Shown here one piece after another: positions 37,568 to 45,937 of a DNA stretch of 64,000 bases. Below the pieces are notes generated by a model. That model was not told the DNA's origin, made no database searches, and was given only the letters and a program-made list of their open reading frames with translations. The DNA comes from Mucilaginibacter mallensis (lineage in GTDB: Bacteria > Bacteroidota > Bacteroidia > Sphingobacteriales > Sphingobacteriaceae). Made by a program: the position numbers and the translations under genes. The stretch lies in assembly GCF_900105165.1 (NCBI RefSeq), contig NZ_LT629740.1, positions 5,208,001 through 5,272,000 on the forward strand, written 5' to 3'. Numbering within the stretch: position 1 is the first letter of the stretch; each line of letters opens with the position of its first letter.

Positions 37568-39118
37568 TTATTGCACCACCTTCAGCGCTGCCGTTGCACA
37601 GTTGATCCCATCAATTGCAGCAGAAATTATGCCACCTGCATAGCCTGCGCCTTCACCGCAGGGGAAAAGCCCTGTTATTTGGGGGTGCTGCAGGGTTTCT
37701 TTGTCGCGGGGTACTTTTACTGGTGATGAAGTGCGTGATTCTACACCTACCAATATAGCCTCGTTGGTATAATAACCCTTCATCTTTTGACCGAATACCG
37801 GCAACGCCTTCCTTAAACGCTCATTGATCCAACCCGGCAGTACCTCTTTTAGATGTGTGCTTTTTGTGCCGGGCAGGTAGGAGTTTTTGGGCAGATCGGT
37901 TGATAACCTGTTATTAACAAAATCAACCATCCGCTGGGCCGGGGCTACCAGGCTGCCGCCGCCCGCTGTAAAGGCAACTCTTTCAATCTCCTGCTGAAAG
38001 CGGAGCATTTTAAAGGGATCGCTATCATCGCCGGCAACATCCTCCAGATTTATCTGCACAACAGTACCTGAGTTTGCATACGGATTATTACGTTTTGATG
38101 GGCTCCAGCCGTTCACTACAATTTCATTAGCTTCTGTTGCGCACGGCGCTATAATACCACCAGGACACATGCAAAAGGAAAACACACCCCGACCATCCAC
38201 CTGCTCCACCAAACTATAATACGATGATGGCAGATCATCGCCGCGCACTTCGCAATGATATTGTGCCCTATCAATAATTTCCTGAGGGTGCTCAATACGT
38301 ACACCTAGTGCAAAAGGCTTGGCTTCTATCAGTATATTTTGGCGGTGCAGCATTTCAAAAACATCGCGGGCTGAATGGCCTGTTGCCAGTATCACCACGT
38401 CGGCATTGATCTTTTCGCCCGATGCCAGTTCTACACCTTTTATTTTATCAAAGGAAACCTGTAAGGCTGTAACCTTGGCATCAAACATGATCTCGCCGCC
38501 AGCATTCAAAATTGTCTCGCGTATGGCAGTGATAATCTGCGGGAGTTTATTGGTACCAATATGCGGCCTTGCATCAACCAAAATATCTTCGGTTGCGCCA
38601 TGGGCCACAAATATTTTAAGCACCTGGTTCACATCGCCACGTTTGGTTGATCGGGTATACAGCTTACCATCCGAATAAGTGCCTGCCCCACCCTCACCAA
38701 AGCAGTAATTGCTTTCGGGGTTTACCAATCCTTGTTTGTTGATATTGGCCAGGTCGCGGCGACGGTCCTTAACTTCTTTGCCGCGCTCTATAATAATGGG
38801 TTTTAAACCGAGCTCGATACATTGCAAGGCAGCGAATAATCCCGCAGGACCTGCCCCTATTATAATAACGGGTTTGGCTTGTTTTACTTCGGGGTAATTA
38901 ACGGTATAGTTTTCAGGCATATAAGGCTCATCTATGTAAGCACGTACCTGCATACGGTAAACCACTTTGCGGCCACGCGCATCAATAGAGCGCTTTAATA
39001 TTTTTATACCGGTAATTCTTTTTGCGGGGATTCTTAACGCTGATGCTGTAAGTTCTTTTAATACTGCTTCATCCTCATGCTGCCCGGGCGGGCATACTAT
39101 TTCAATTTCTTTTATCAT
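37568..39118 (-). CDS. FAD-dependent dehydrogenase (uncharacterised, COG2509-like)
   Basis: 516 residues. A small N-terminal domain (1-80) precedes a dinucleotide-binding fold (PVIIIGAGPAGLFAALQC) with an FAD-linked ERG motif, CFGEGGAGTYSDGKLYTR, a second binding loop DVVILATGHSARDVFEML, and a C-terminal GLFPCGEGAGYAGGIISAAI typical of HI0933-like and related flavoproteins. It is soluble. The reaction is unknown. No neighbours share its strand closely. Confidence 0.85.
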   Translation of the reverse strand: MIKEIEIVCPPGQHEDEAVLKELTASALRIPAKRITGIKILKRSIDARGRKVVYRMQVRAYIDEPYMPENYTVNYPEVKQAKPVIIIGAGPAGLFAALQCIELGLKPIIIERGKEVKDRRRDLANINKQGLVNPESNYCFGEGGAGTYSDGKLYTRSTKRGDVNQVLKIFVAHGATEDILVDARPHIGTNKLPQIITAIRETILNAGGEIMFDAKVTALQVSFDKIKGVELASGEKINADVVILATGHSARDVFEMLHRQNILIEAKPFALGVRIEHPQEIIDRAQYHCEVRGDDLPSSYYSLVEQVDGRGVFSFCMCPGGIIAPCATEANEIVVNGWSPSKRNNPYANSGTVVQINLEDVAGDDSDPFKMLRFQQEIERVAFTAGGGSLVAPAQRMVDFVNNRLSTDLPKNSYLPGTKSTHLKEVLPGWINERLRKALPVFGQKMKGYYTNEAILVGVESRTSSPVKVPRDKETLQHPQITGLFPCGEGAGYAGGIISAAIDGINCATAALKVVQ

Positions 39119-39380
39119 ACTATTGCCGGGTTTTTATCCCGGATTTAGGCAAAGATAGGGAATTGATTGATTGTGTTGAATACCTAATTTATAGGATAAT
39201 AATTCAACTAATAATCTATTTAACATTTCATTAACAGTTAAGGCCATAACCGTCCGCTTGCATACGTTAAGCGTTCGAAAACGAACAGTTTCGTAGAAGC
39301 GAATATCTTTATTTAATTGAAAATCAATCATATAACTTAAGGGTACTAATTTTGGCATAGGCTTACCAAATTACACTACC
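39119..39380. other. Divergent promoter region of dehydrogenase and sigma-factor genes
   Basis: 260 bp. TAATTTTG at 39347-39354 is a candidate -7 box for the sigma gene, but no TTG stands 19 bp upstream. No repeat or RNA recognised. Confidence 0.4.
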
Positions 39381-39944
39381 ATGAGTACCGACAATTATTT
39401 AAGATTTATATGGGAAGGCTGCCTGCGCAACGAGCGTAAATACCAGGAACTTTTATACAAAGTATTATCCCCAAAAATGATGGCTGTTTGCATGCGCTAT
39501 GCAAAGGATAAAGACGAAGCGCAGGATATAATGCAGGAAGGTTTTATAAAGATATTTAAAAACCTGGGCAGCTACCGTAATGAGGGCAGCCTTGAAGGCT
39601 GGATCCGCCACATTATGGTAAACACTGCCATTACCCGCTACCGCAAAGCCAAAAGCATGGTTTTGGTTGATGATTTTGGCGAAAATGATACCCTATCAGG
39701 CTCTGCATACAACAACAATACACTTGAAACCGCCGACCTGATGAACCTGATACAGCAATTGCCCGACAGCTACCGCTCCGTGTTTAACATGTATGCCATT
39801 GAGGGTTACTCACACCAGGAGATTGGTAATTCACTGGGCATATCTGAATTATTATCACGCACTACGCTATGCCGTGCAAGAGGGCTTTTAAAAACACGTT
39901 TAACTAAATTGCAGGTGAGAGAGCAGCATTGTTTGGCGGGATGA
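39381..39944 (+). CDS. ECF-type RNA polymerase sigma factor
   Basis: 187 residues. Region 2 (YAKDKDEAQDIMQEGFIKIFKNL, EGWIRHIMVNTAITRYRK) contacts core polymerase and the -10 element; region 4 (LPDSYRSVFNMYAIEGYSHQEIGNSLG) carries the HTH. The recognition helix reads ISELLSRTTLCRARG, where related Bacteroidota factors commonly read ISEGTSKSQLSRARG, so promoter specificity or function may have changed. No anti-sigma gene follows; a repeat nest comes next. Confidence 0.88.
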   Translation: MSTDNYLRFIWEGCLRNERKYQELLYKVLSPKMMAVCMRYAKDKDEAQDIMQEGFIKIFKNLGSYRNEGSLEGWIRHIMVNTAITRYRKAKSMVLVDDFGENDTLSGSAYNNNTLETADLMNLIQQLPDSYRSVFNMYAIEGYSHQEIGNSLGISELLSRTTLCRARGLLKTRLTKLQVREQHCLAG

Positions 39945-39993
39945 TGAACCTCATCCAACCCTCTCCAAAGAAGGGGGCTTTAATTGAAATGTA

Positions 39994-40251
39994 ATGAAAA
40001 ACGGGCAAAGGCCCGACAAAAAGCGCGGGCCTGGGTGTTTTGCCTGTGGGCGGAAGGATCTTTTTGTCTTGATCTTTGGTTACTTTGGATCAAGCCAAAG
40101 TAACTAGTGTCATGTCAACAGTCTTTAGTCGTAAGTCTAAAGCCATATTTCGTTCTTTTTGAATTTTGACTCAAGACTTTAGGCTCATGACTAGCGACAT
40201 TTTATGATTGACACGACACTAGGGCCCCGCGCCCATGAGCGGCTTCGCGTG
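39994..40251 (-). repeat. Family B repeat, partial copy, interrupted by a smaller element
   Basis: Reading on the minus strand it gives GCCGCTCATGGGCGCGG, then CTTTGGCTTGATCC, AAAGATCCTTCCGCCCACAG, GCAAAACACCCAGGCCCGCG and CTTTTTGTCGGGCCTTTGCC, matching 48758-48905. The terminal part is split by the insert at 40108-40222. Confidence 0.75.
40108..40222. mobile_element. 115-bp MITE-like insert with CTAG duplication
   Basis: Ends TGTCATGTCAA and TTGACACGACA are inverted repeats with one mismatch, and CTAG occurs on both sides (40104-40107, 40219-40222). Its interior has the AGTCTTTAGTC/GACTCAAGACTTTAG word arms seen in other spacers. Removing it restores the family B end. Confidence 0.6.
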
Positions 40252-40292
40252 ACTCAATATTAGGCTACTGCATCAGGTTATACCCCACGATT

Positions 40293-40322
40293 TTATTTCC
40301 ACATTTATATTGTTTAATTTTG
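40293..40322 (+). promoter_or_regulatory. Putative promoter of ahcY
   Basis: TTA at 40293-40295 and TAATTTTG at 40315-40322, 19 bp apart; the ATG follows 20 bp later. An apparent TTG start at 40310 lies within the promoter. Confidence 0.55.
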
Positions 40323-40342
40323 CAGTCAAAATCAAAAGAAAT

Positions 40343-41659
40343 ATGTCATCAGTAGAGACTGCTTACGTTAAATACAAGGTAAAAGACTTTTCATTAGCTG
40401 AATGGGGTCGCAAAGAGATTGAACTGGCTGAGGCCGAAATGCCGGGCTTAATGGCGCTGCGTAAAGAATACGGACCACAAAAGGCATTGAAAGGCGCACG
40501 CATTGCGGGTTGCTTACACATGACCATACAAACAGCCGTTTTAATTGAAACATTGATTGAGCTGGGTGCTGAAGTAACCTGGTCGTCATGTAATATTTTC
40601 TCAACCCAGGATCATGCTGCTGCTGCTATTGCTGCTGCCGGAACTTCTGTTTACGCCTGGAAAGGTATGAACGCAGAAGAATTTGACTGGTGTATTGAGC
40701 AAACCTTATTTTTTGGCGAGGACCGCAAACCATTGAACATGATATTGGACGATGGCGGCGATTTAACCAATATGGTACTGGATAAATTCCCTGAGCTGGT
40801 TGAAGGCATCAAAGGTTTATCAGAAGAAACTACTACTGGTGTACACCGTTTATATGAGCGTATGAAAGCCGGCACTTTGCCAATGCCTGCTATTAACGTG
40901 AATGATTCGGTTACCAAATCGAAATTTGATAATAAATACGGTTGCCGCGAGTCGCTGGTTGATGCTATCCGTCGTGCTACTGACGTGATGATGGCCGGTA
41001 AAGTGGCTGTTGTTTGCGGTTATGGCGATGTGGGTAAAGGTTCTGCCGATTCATTACGCAACTCTGGTGTACGTGTTATTGTAACTGAGATCGACCCTAT
41101 CTGCGCATTACAGGCAGCGATGGAAGGTTTCGAAGTTAAAAAATTAGGCACTGCCATTAAAGAGGCTGACATTGTAGTTACTGCTACAGGTAACAAAAAC
41201 ATCGTTCGCGAAGAGCATTTCCGCGCGTTGAAGGACAAAGCGATCGTTTGTAACATCGGTCACTTTGATAACGAGATTGACATGGCCTGGTTAAACGGTG
41301 CTTATGGCAATACCAAAATCGAAATTAAACCACAGGTTGATAAATATACCATTGATGGCAGCGATGTTATCGTACTGGCTGAAGGCCGTTTAGTAAACTT
41401 AGGTTGCGCAACTGGTCACCCAAGTTTTGTGATGAGTAATTCATTCACCAACCAAACCTTAGCTCAATTAGAGCTTTGGAACAATGGTGACAAATACGAA
41501 AACAAGGTTTATACCTTACCAAAACACCTTGACGAGAAAGTTGCACGTTTGCACCTGGCCAAAATTGGCGTTGAACTGGAAATATTAGATAAAGATCAGG
41601 CTGATTATATCGGCGTAACTGTTGAAGGTCCGTTTAAACCGGAGTATTATAGGTACTAA
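40343..41659 (+). CDS. ahcY: Adenosylhomocysteinase
   Basis: 438 residues from ATG 40343. NAD-dependent enzyme reversibly splitting S-adenosylhomocysteine to adenosine and homocysteine, thereby relieving product inhibition of methyltransferases. Motifs: ALKGARIAGCLHMTIQTAVL, NIFSTQDHAAAAIA, GVHRLYERMKAG, the NAD loop VVCGYGDVGKGSADSLR, and the C-terminal LGVELE-like tail ending in KPEYYRY. Full length. No SAH riboswitch recognised in the 300-bp repeat-filled region upstream. Confidence 0.97.
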   Translation: MSSVETAYVKYKVKDFSLAEWGRKEIELAEAEMPGLMALRKEYGPQKALKGARIAGCLHMTIQTAVLIETLIELGAEVTWSSCNIFSTQDHAAAAIAAAGTSVYAWKGMNAEEFDWCIEQTLFFGEDRKPLNMILDDGGDLTNMVLDKFPELVEGIKGLSEETTTGVHRLYERMKAGTLPMPAINVNDSVTKSKFDNKYGCRESLVDAIRRATDVMMAGKVAVVCGYGDVGKGSADSLRNSGVRVIVTEIDPICALQAAMEGFEVKKLGTAIKEADIVVTATGNKNIVREEHFRALKDKAIVCNIGHFDNEIDMAWLNGAYGNTKIEIKPQVDKYTIDGSDVIVLAEGRLVNLGCATGHPSFVMSNSFTNQTLAQLELWNNGDKYENKVYTLPKHLDEKVARLHLAKIGVELEILDKDQADYIGVTVEGPFKPEYYRY

Positions 41660-41688
41660 GCCGAAAGGTTAAAGGCGAAAGCTAAAAG

Positions 41689-41720
41689 AAGGGCATGGTT
41701 TTAGGACTATGCCCTTTTTT
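41689..41720 (+). terminator. Terminator of ahcY
   Basis: AAGGGCATGG / CTATGCCCTT with a TTTTAGGA loop (one G-T pair) and a run of seven T. Confidence 0.85.
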
Positions 41721-41766
41721 TGTGGGGAGGGGTGCTGTGTGGGCACAGCTACCGGGTTGAAGTTCT

Positions 41767-41871
41767 ATTGCGCTCGTCTGTGACGAGTGCTTAACTCTGC
41801 GGGGCATTTGCAATGCCCGGGCGATACAATCGCCAAGCCCATTTTAAGCACTCGTCACAGACGAGCGCAAT
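41767..41871. repeat. 105-bp cloverleaf-like palindromic element
   Basis: Perfect 28-bp arms at 41767-41794 and 41844-41871 (start ATTGCGCTCGTCTG). Inside are two further hairpins, GGGCATT/AATGCCC (41802-41818) and GGCGAT/ATCGCC (41820-41834). No coding content. Confidence 0.85.
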
Positions 41872-41926
41872 TGTAAAGCATTCGAAAGATTTAAATAATA
41901 TCGAAACACTGCTTTAAAATTTAAAC

Positions 41927-42619
41927 CTATTTTCCAAATACTTCCAAAATGATTTTTCCCACTCGGCTTATTGTTACACCGGTTTCACCGCCATTTATAT
42001 GTGTTTTATATCGATTAGAGGATTCATAATCGTCTTGATCTTCAACACTAACATCGATTTGTTCATAATGTAAATCAAATAAGCCGGAACTTATTAAACT
42101 ATTCACCTCATCAACACCCATATATTCACGCGTATTTTTCAAAAACCACTTCAAATCATAACTCGTTATCCTTTCAATAATATTTGCACTACGTAAAAAT
42201 TCGTCATAAGTAATTTTTTCTTCGAGAAAAGCTTTGAAAAGATGTGAAGCATTTTCTGAGTTTTCGTAGTCGCTACAGGTATCAATAATATAAAGTAATT
42301 TTTCTCCTACTTTAACCTTATATTCTTTAGAATCATTTATTTTATTAATCATTTTGTCTCTTTCCGTTGGGGGAATATTTCGCAACCCGTTCATAAAAGA
42401 AATGACCTTTTTGAGAAACAACAGGTCTCGAACATTTGCACCCAGTTTAGCAAGATGTATTAATGTTCCAACAATAGGAATGTCTTTGAGTATTCCATCT
42501 TTTAATAAGCTATCAATTGTAATTTCAGAAATATCGATAGTAATGTCTTGAAAATTTGTATGCTTTAAAGTCCTATCGAAAGATTCTTGAATGTTATTTG
42601 GTGATGTTTTAGGATTCAT
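41927..42619 (-). CDS. Protein of unknown function
   Basis: 230 residues, no signal peptide. One hydrophobic stretch (IPIVGTLIHLAKLGANVRDLLF, about 48-69) and a mainly helical prediction; the C-terminus is polar (YESSNRYKTHINGGETGVTI). I do not recognise the family. The gene is AT-rich. It begins 12 bp after a 54-codon frame on the same strand, so the two may be cotranscribed. Isolation, low GC and membrane-active-looking segment resemble accessory or defence genes, but nothing proves this. Confidence 0.7.
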   Translation of the reverse strand: MNPKTSPNNIQESFDRTLKHTNFQDITIDISEITIDSLLKDGILKDIPIVGTLIHLAKLGANVRDLLFLKKVISFMNGLRNIPPTERDKMINKINDSKEYKVKVGEKLLYIIDTCSDYENSENASHLFKAFLEEKITYDEFLRSANIIERITSYDLKWFLKNTREYMGVDEVNSLISSGLFDLHYEQIDVSVEDQDDYESSNRYKTHINGGETGVTISRVGKIILEVFGK

Positions 42620-42631
42620 GTAGAAAATTTA

Positions 42632-42796
42632 TTAAAGCTTAATATTGTTAACCTTATCCCTAACTCTCTTATTCAAAGCAGTATTGTGAAGCTGGGGGAT
42701 ATCTTTCATTCGTATTATAATTTCAGGAATGCTTAACGCGTTATATCCGTCATTTTCTAAGGCACGTTTGTCAGTCGATGATAAACTCTCTCCCAC
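42632..42796 (-). pseudogene. 54-codon coding remnant or small gene upstream of the unknown protein
   Basis: GTG 42796 to TAA 42632. The product (RALENDGYNALSIPEIIIRM, then HNTALNKRVRDKV) is protein-like with normal codon use. The start is weak, and a stop lies six codons upstream; a hairpin (42798-42829) abuts it. It may be the 3' end of a longer gene cut by a repeat. Family not recognised. Confidence 0.45.
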
Positions 42797-42797
42797 T

Positions 42798-42829
42798 GGT
42801 CTAAGTTTTAGCTAAGCACAACTTAGACC
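42798..42829. repeat. Hairpin at the broken end of the 54-codon frame
   Basis: Perfect 10-bp arms GGTCTAAGTT (42798-42807) and AACTTAGACC (42820-42829). Confidence 0.6.
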
Positions 42830-42925
42830 TAAAACTCATGAAGCATCCTGCTTCAGCAAATTACTCCAAGCAAATACATTGCAAAAAGATATTTCTCTAT
42901 TAAAGAGATACCCTATAAATAATCC

Positions 42926-43564
42926 TTACTCCTTCTCCAACCACACATAAGCCCGATCACTCGGATATTCCACCTCCGGATATGGCTTGCGCTCAATAAT
43001 ATCAACTACCTTAAAACCGCAACTCGTCGCTAATTGAATAACCGTTTCTGCCTCAAAAAAATGAAAATCAATACTAACGGTTTCATTCAGAAAGGTATCC
43101 AGGTGTATGATTTGATTGCCAATGTGAAATGAGAACAGGAACTGCCCTGTTGGTTTCAGTACGCGGTATATTTCTGTTAATGCCGTTGCCAATTCATCTT
43201 CGGTAAAATGCACAATGGCATAAAAGGCGATGACTGAACCAAATTGCTCATCTGCATATTGCAGGCGGAGCATATCTGCGGTTTCAAATTTTATATTGGG
43301 GTTTAGTTCACGGGCTTTTTCTATCATTACCGGAGAAATGTCGGTGCCTAAAATATCATGTACACCTAGGGCGTAAACAAAAGCGGTGGTTTGTCCGGGC
43401 CCGCAACCGAGATCAAGAATTTGGCCTTTTGCTTTGTTTTCATTAGCGAAGTAGCCAAGCAGGATCCTGTCGAGGTGTTTGTGATCCAGCTCATGAAAAT
43501 AGTTATCGGCGTATTTCGCCGCCGTTAGGTTATAGCAGTTGATGATCTGGCTTTTTGATTGCAT
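42926..43564 (-). CDS. Class I SAM-dependent methyltransferase
   Basis: 212 residues. Rossmann methyltransferase with ILDLGCGPGQTTAFVYALG (motif I), GTDISPVMIEKARELNP (motif II), KFETADMLRLQYADEQF and SVIAFYAIVHFTEDEL. The substrate is unknown; it resembles small-molecule methyltransferases of the UbiE/COQ5-like kind. It starts 9 bp after the stop of the small membrane protein and is probably cotranscribed with it. Confidence 0.88.
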   Translation of the reverse strand: MQSKSQIINCYNLTAAKYADNYFHELDHKHLDRILLGYFANENKAKGQILDLGCGPGQTTAFVYALGVHDILGTDISPVMIEKARELNPNIKFETADMLRLQYADEQFGSVIAFYAIVHFTEDELATALTEIYRVLKPTGQFLFSFHIGNQIIHLDTFLNETVSIDFHFFEAETVIQLATSCGFKVVDIIERKPYPEVEYPSDRAYVWLEKE

Positions 43565-43573
43565 TTTATTAGA

Positions 43574-43852
43574 TCAGTTGGTTAAAACAACAATCAAAAT
43601 AAAAGGAAACGGGGTACAAAAAAGTAAAGCTGCAAGTGTTGCTATAATCGTGATCGCTTTTTTTAATAAATACTTACGGTTTATGATCGCTATGGTTATA
43701 CCTGCCAACATTCCCAATATCCATATTACATCCATAATATGATCCCAATGAGGCGTTTCCTCTGTCGGAGAATTATTGCTATAATCAAATATTAGTTTAA
43801 CTATTAAATTGGTTACTGCAGCAATAATGATTATTGGAATAAGCTTTTTCAT
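43574..43852 (-). CDS. Small membrane protein of unknown function
   Basis: 92 residues with three predicted transmembrane helices (about 3-20, 40-57 and 65-90). No conserved motif recognised. It precedes the methyltransferase gene by 9 bp on the same strand. Length and the ATG after a normal spacer make it a plausible gene. Confidence 0.65.
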   Translation of the reverse strand: MKKLIPIIIIAAVTNLIVKLIFDYSNNSPTEETPHWDHIMDVIWILGMLAGITIAIINRKYLLKKAITIIATLAALLFCTPFPFILIVVLTN

Positions 43853-43964
43853 GTACTAATGTAATGCTTTATTACAAATACATACAAGCGCTAAAGCACT
43901 GCTCAGAAGATATTCAGCTATCGCTCAATATGACAAAAACAGAATTGGCAATTAAGCACATCAA

Positions 43965-44005
43965 AAACTCCCCCTTCAGGGGGCTGGGAGCTTGGGGCTT
44001 GGGCT
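43965..44005. repeat. C/G-tract repeat forming the 3' end of the VOC gene
   Basis: ACTCCCCCTTCAGGGGGCTG followed by GGAGCTTGGGGCTTGGGC. On the minus strand it encodes the terminal SPSPKLPAP residues of the VOC protein. Confidence 0.6.
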
Positions 44006-44341
44006 TCCTACAAACAGCAGCGTTTTGGTTTGCGGTACTATAATATGCATCTCCCGCATGCCATATTCCCTGTCGAAAGGTTCGCGAACTTTAATACCTG
44101 TTAGCTTGTCTTTTATTTCATCCCACAAATTATCAATATTATCTATCTCCAGATAAAATTCCATTTCGCCTATATCGGCGCCTGCATTCAGGATGTGGAC
44201 CATGTGGCTATCCTTCAGCAATATGGCATAGCCGGGCTCATTCATATAGGCGGTGAAGCTTAATGTGCTGATAAAGAAATCGATCGTCTCCTTTATATTG
44301 TACGACGGGATCATGGGACTGAGGTGCTTTGCGGTGTACAT
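43976..44341 (-). CDS. VOC family protein (glyoxalase/bleomycin-resistance fold)
   Basis: 121 residues, one vicinal-oxygen-chelate module. It begins with the paired-beta-alpha pattern (LSPMIPSYNIKETIDFFI) and has AILLKDSHMVHILNAG and EMEFYLEIDNIDNLWDEI. These proteins are metal-dependent lyases, dioxygenases or binding proteins; the activity is unknown. The last nine residues come from a C/G-tract repeat rather than the VOC fold. Confidence 0.85.
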   Translation of the reverse strand: MYTAKHLSPMIPSYNIKETIDFFISTLSFTAYMNEPGYAILLKDSHMVHILNAGADIGEMEFYLEIDNIDNLWDEIKDKLTGIKVREPFDREYGMREMHIIVPQTKTLLFVGSPSPKLPAP

Positions 44342-44393
44342 AAGCTTCGGGGTTTACTCAAATATAACAATGAATAATATTTATGGCATTGGC

Positions 44394-44795
44394 TTACAAT
44401 AAAATATAAGAATCTCTTATCAGGCCGAAAAGCTGCATATTCAACTCTGTTAGCGCCGATATCCTTACATTGTTTTCAAATCGCCTGGCGTTTTGCGCGC
44501 TTTTAAATATCATCGGCCCTTCCAGCCGGGTTTTGGAGTAAAATTTCAGGTCAAGCTGTTTTTGCATCGGGCGGATCACAAAAAAGGTTTGCTTATGTAC
44601 AAACACTATGCAGTTTTTACTGGTGCTTATCAGCACATCGTCCCAACCGGCAACCTCGGCTAATATTTTATCAAACACCAATATCAACTCGGGCGACCGA
44701 CCCGCAAATAAGGTATCCAGGCCTACTTTAATACAGTAATGGATCTGGTTAACCTTTAATAACTCCCGTTCGCATATAGGGCAAGTCCAGCTCAT
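44394..44795 (-). CDS. DUF5655 domain protein with N-terminal zinc-finger-like motif
   Basis: 133 residues. The start WTCPICERELLKVNQIHYC places Cys-x2-Cys and His-x-Cys as a likely zinc site; the rest (STSKNCIVFVHKQTFFVIRP, LDLKFYSKTRLEGP) fits DUF5655, of unknown function. Soluble, complete, in the same direction as the VOC gene 52 bp away. Confidence 0.78.
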   Translation of the reverse strand: MSWTCPICERELLKVNQIHYCIKVGLDTLFAGRSPELILVFDKILAEVAGWDDVLISTSKNCIVFVHKQTFFVIRPMQKQLDLKFYSKTRLEGPMIFKSAQNARRFENNVRISALTELNMQLFGLIRDSYILL

Positions 44796-44982
44796 TTATT
44801 TTTTTTTAAATACAACAAATTATTATGCAATACATTATATGTTATAAGTGTGCCATAATGTGCCACGTGTGCCGCCTGTTTTCTGTGTTTCGTGGCACAA
44901 TGCCATCTGCACAAAATAAACACTTCTAATCGTTTAATTGTTGTTACTGCAATTGCGTAATTTAGCGCTAACTCATTTACTC

Positions 44983-45807
44983 ATGAAAAGACCTTTCATC
45001 CTTTTCTTTTTAGCTCTTGTCCTACTTATAGCTTCCTGCTCGCCAAAGGGCCCCTATGCTATAACCAATAAGGAATATACCCACGAAACAGACTCGGTAG
45101 TAAGCGTTATTGAGCGGCAGCAGCCTGTTTTACTTACCGATAGCAGCGGCACAACTATACCATCCGACTGGGTGGGCACCGTAAACTTCAACCTGCGCAA
45201 ACCTAATTATGTAATCATCCATTTTACCGCGCAGGATTCGGCCGCACAAACGCTAAAAACCTTTACCGTGGTAAAAACACAGGTAAGCGCGCATTATGTG
45301 ATTGGCCGCGATGGCAAGGTATACCACATGCTGAACGATTATCTGCGGGCATGGCATGCGGGTTTCAGCAAATGGGGCAGCATCAGCGATATGAACAGTT
45401 GCTCCATAGGCATCGAGCTGGATAATAATGGCAGCGAACCCTTTAAACCGGCACAGATCAATAGCTTGCTGGCTTTGCTGGCACAGCTTAAAAAGGCTTA
45501 TAATATACCGGCATCAAACTTTATTGGCCACCAGGATATTGCCCCTGCGCGCAAGCCCGATCCGGGGCCATTATTCCCATGGAAAACTTTAGCCCAGCAT
45601 GGTTTTGGCTACTGGAGCGACGATGTGCTGGAGCTGGCACCCGATAACTTTGATGCTACAACAGCTTTAAAACTTATTGGGTATGACACCTCAAACCTTA
45701 ACGCGGCAATTGTTGCCTTTAAACGCCATTTTATACAAACAGATGAAAGCCCAACTTTAACACAGCTGGATCTGAATGTGCTTTATAATGTATATCAGAA
45801 GTATTAA
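44983..45807 (+). CDS. N-acetylmuramoyl-L-alanine amidase lipoprotein
   Basis: 274 residues from ATG 44983; the longer TTG frame begins before any plausible signal. Lipoprotein signal with LLIASC. The Amidase_2 (PGRP-like) domain shows VIIHFTAQDS, SAHYVIGRDGKVYHM, RAWHAGFSKWG and IGHQDIAPARKPDPGP, giving the zinc His/His and the Lys-Asp-Pro-Gly of family members. A C-terminal helical region may bind peptidoglycan. It cleaves the amide between MurNAc and L-Ala in the periplasm, in wall recycling or remodelling. Confidence 0.9.
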   Translation: MKRPFILFFLALVLLIASCSPKGPYAITNKEYTHETDSVVSVIERQQPVLLTDSSGTTIPSDWVGTVNFNLRKPNYVIIHFTAQDSAAQTLKTFTVVKTQVSAHYVIGRDGKVYHMLNDYLRAWHAGFSKWGSISDMNSCSIGIELDNNGSEPFKPAQINSLLALLAQLKKAYNIPASNFIGHQDIAPARKPDPGPLFPWKTLAQHGFGYWSDDVLELAPDNFDATTALKLIGYDTSNLNAAIVAFKRHFIQTDESPTLTQLDLNVLYNVYQKY

Positions 45808-45937
45808 GATAATACCCTTTCAAGGCATTCTTTTATACTTAGTATTAAATATTATTATTTATTTTTAATTTATATTATAATTTCTATTAAAAATTCAGGT
45901 AATTTCGGATGTCACGCTTTTGTTTTTTCCTAAGAAA

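Noticed and set aside
37199..37726. Plus-strand frames of 84 and 86 codons
   Set aside because: The first is family A repeat; the second is antisense to the end of the FAD-dependent dehydrogenase.
40252..40342. SAH or SAM riboswitch before ahcY
   Set aside because: No recognisable riboswitch fold; the leader is only about 15 nt after the -7 box.
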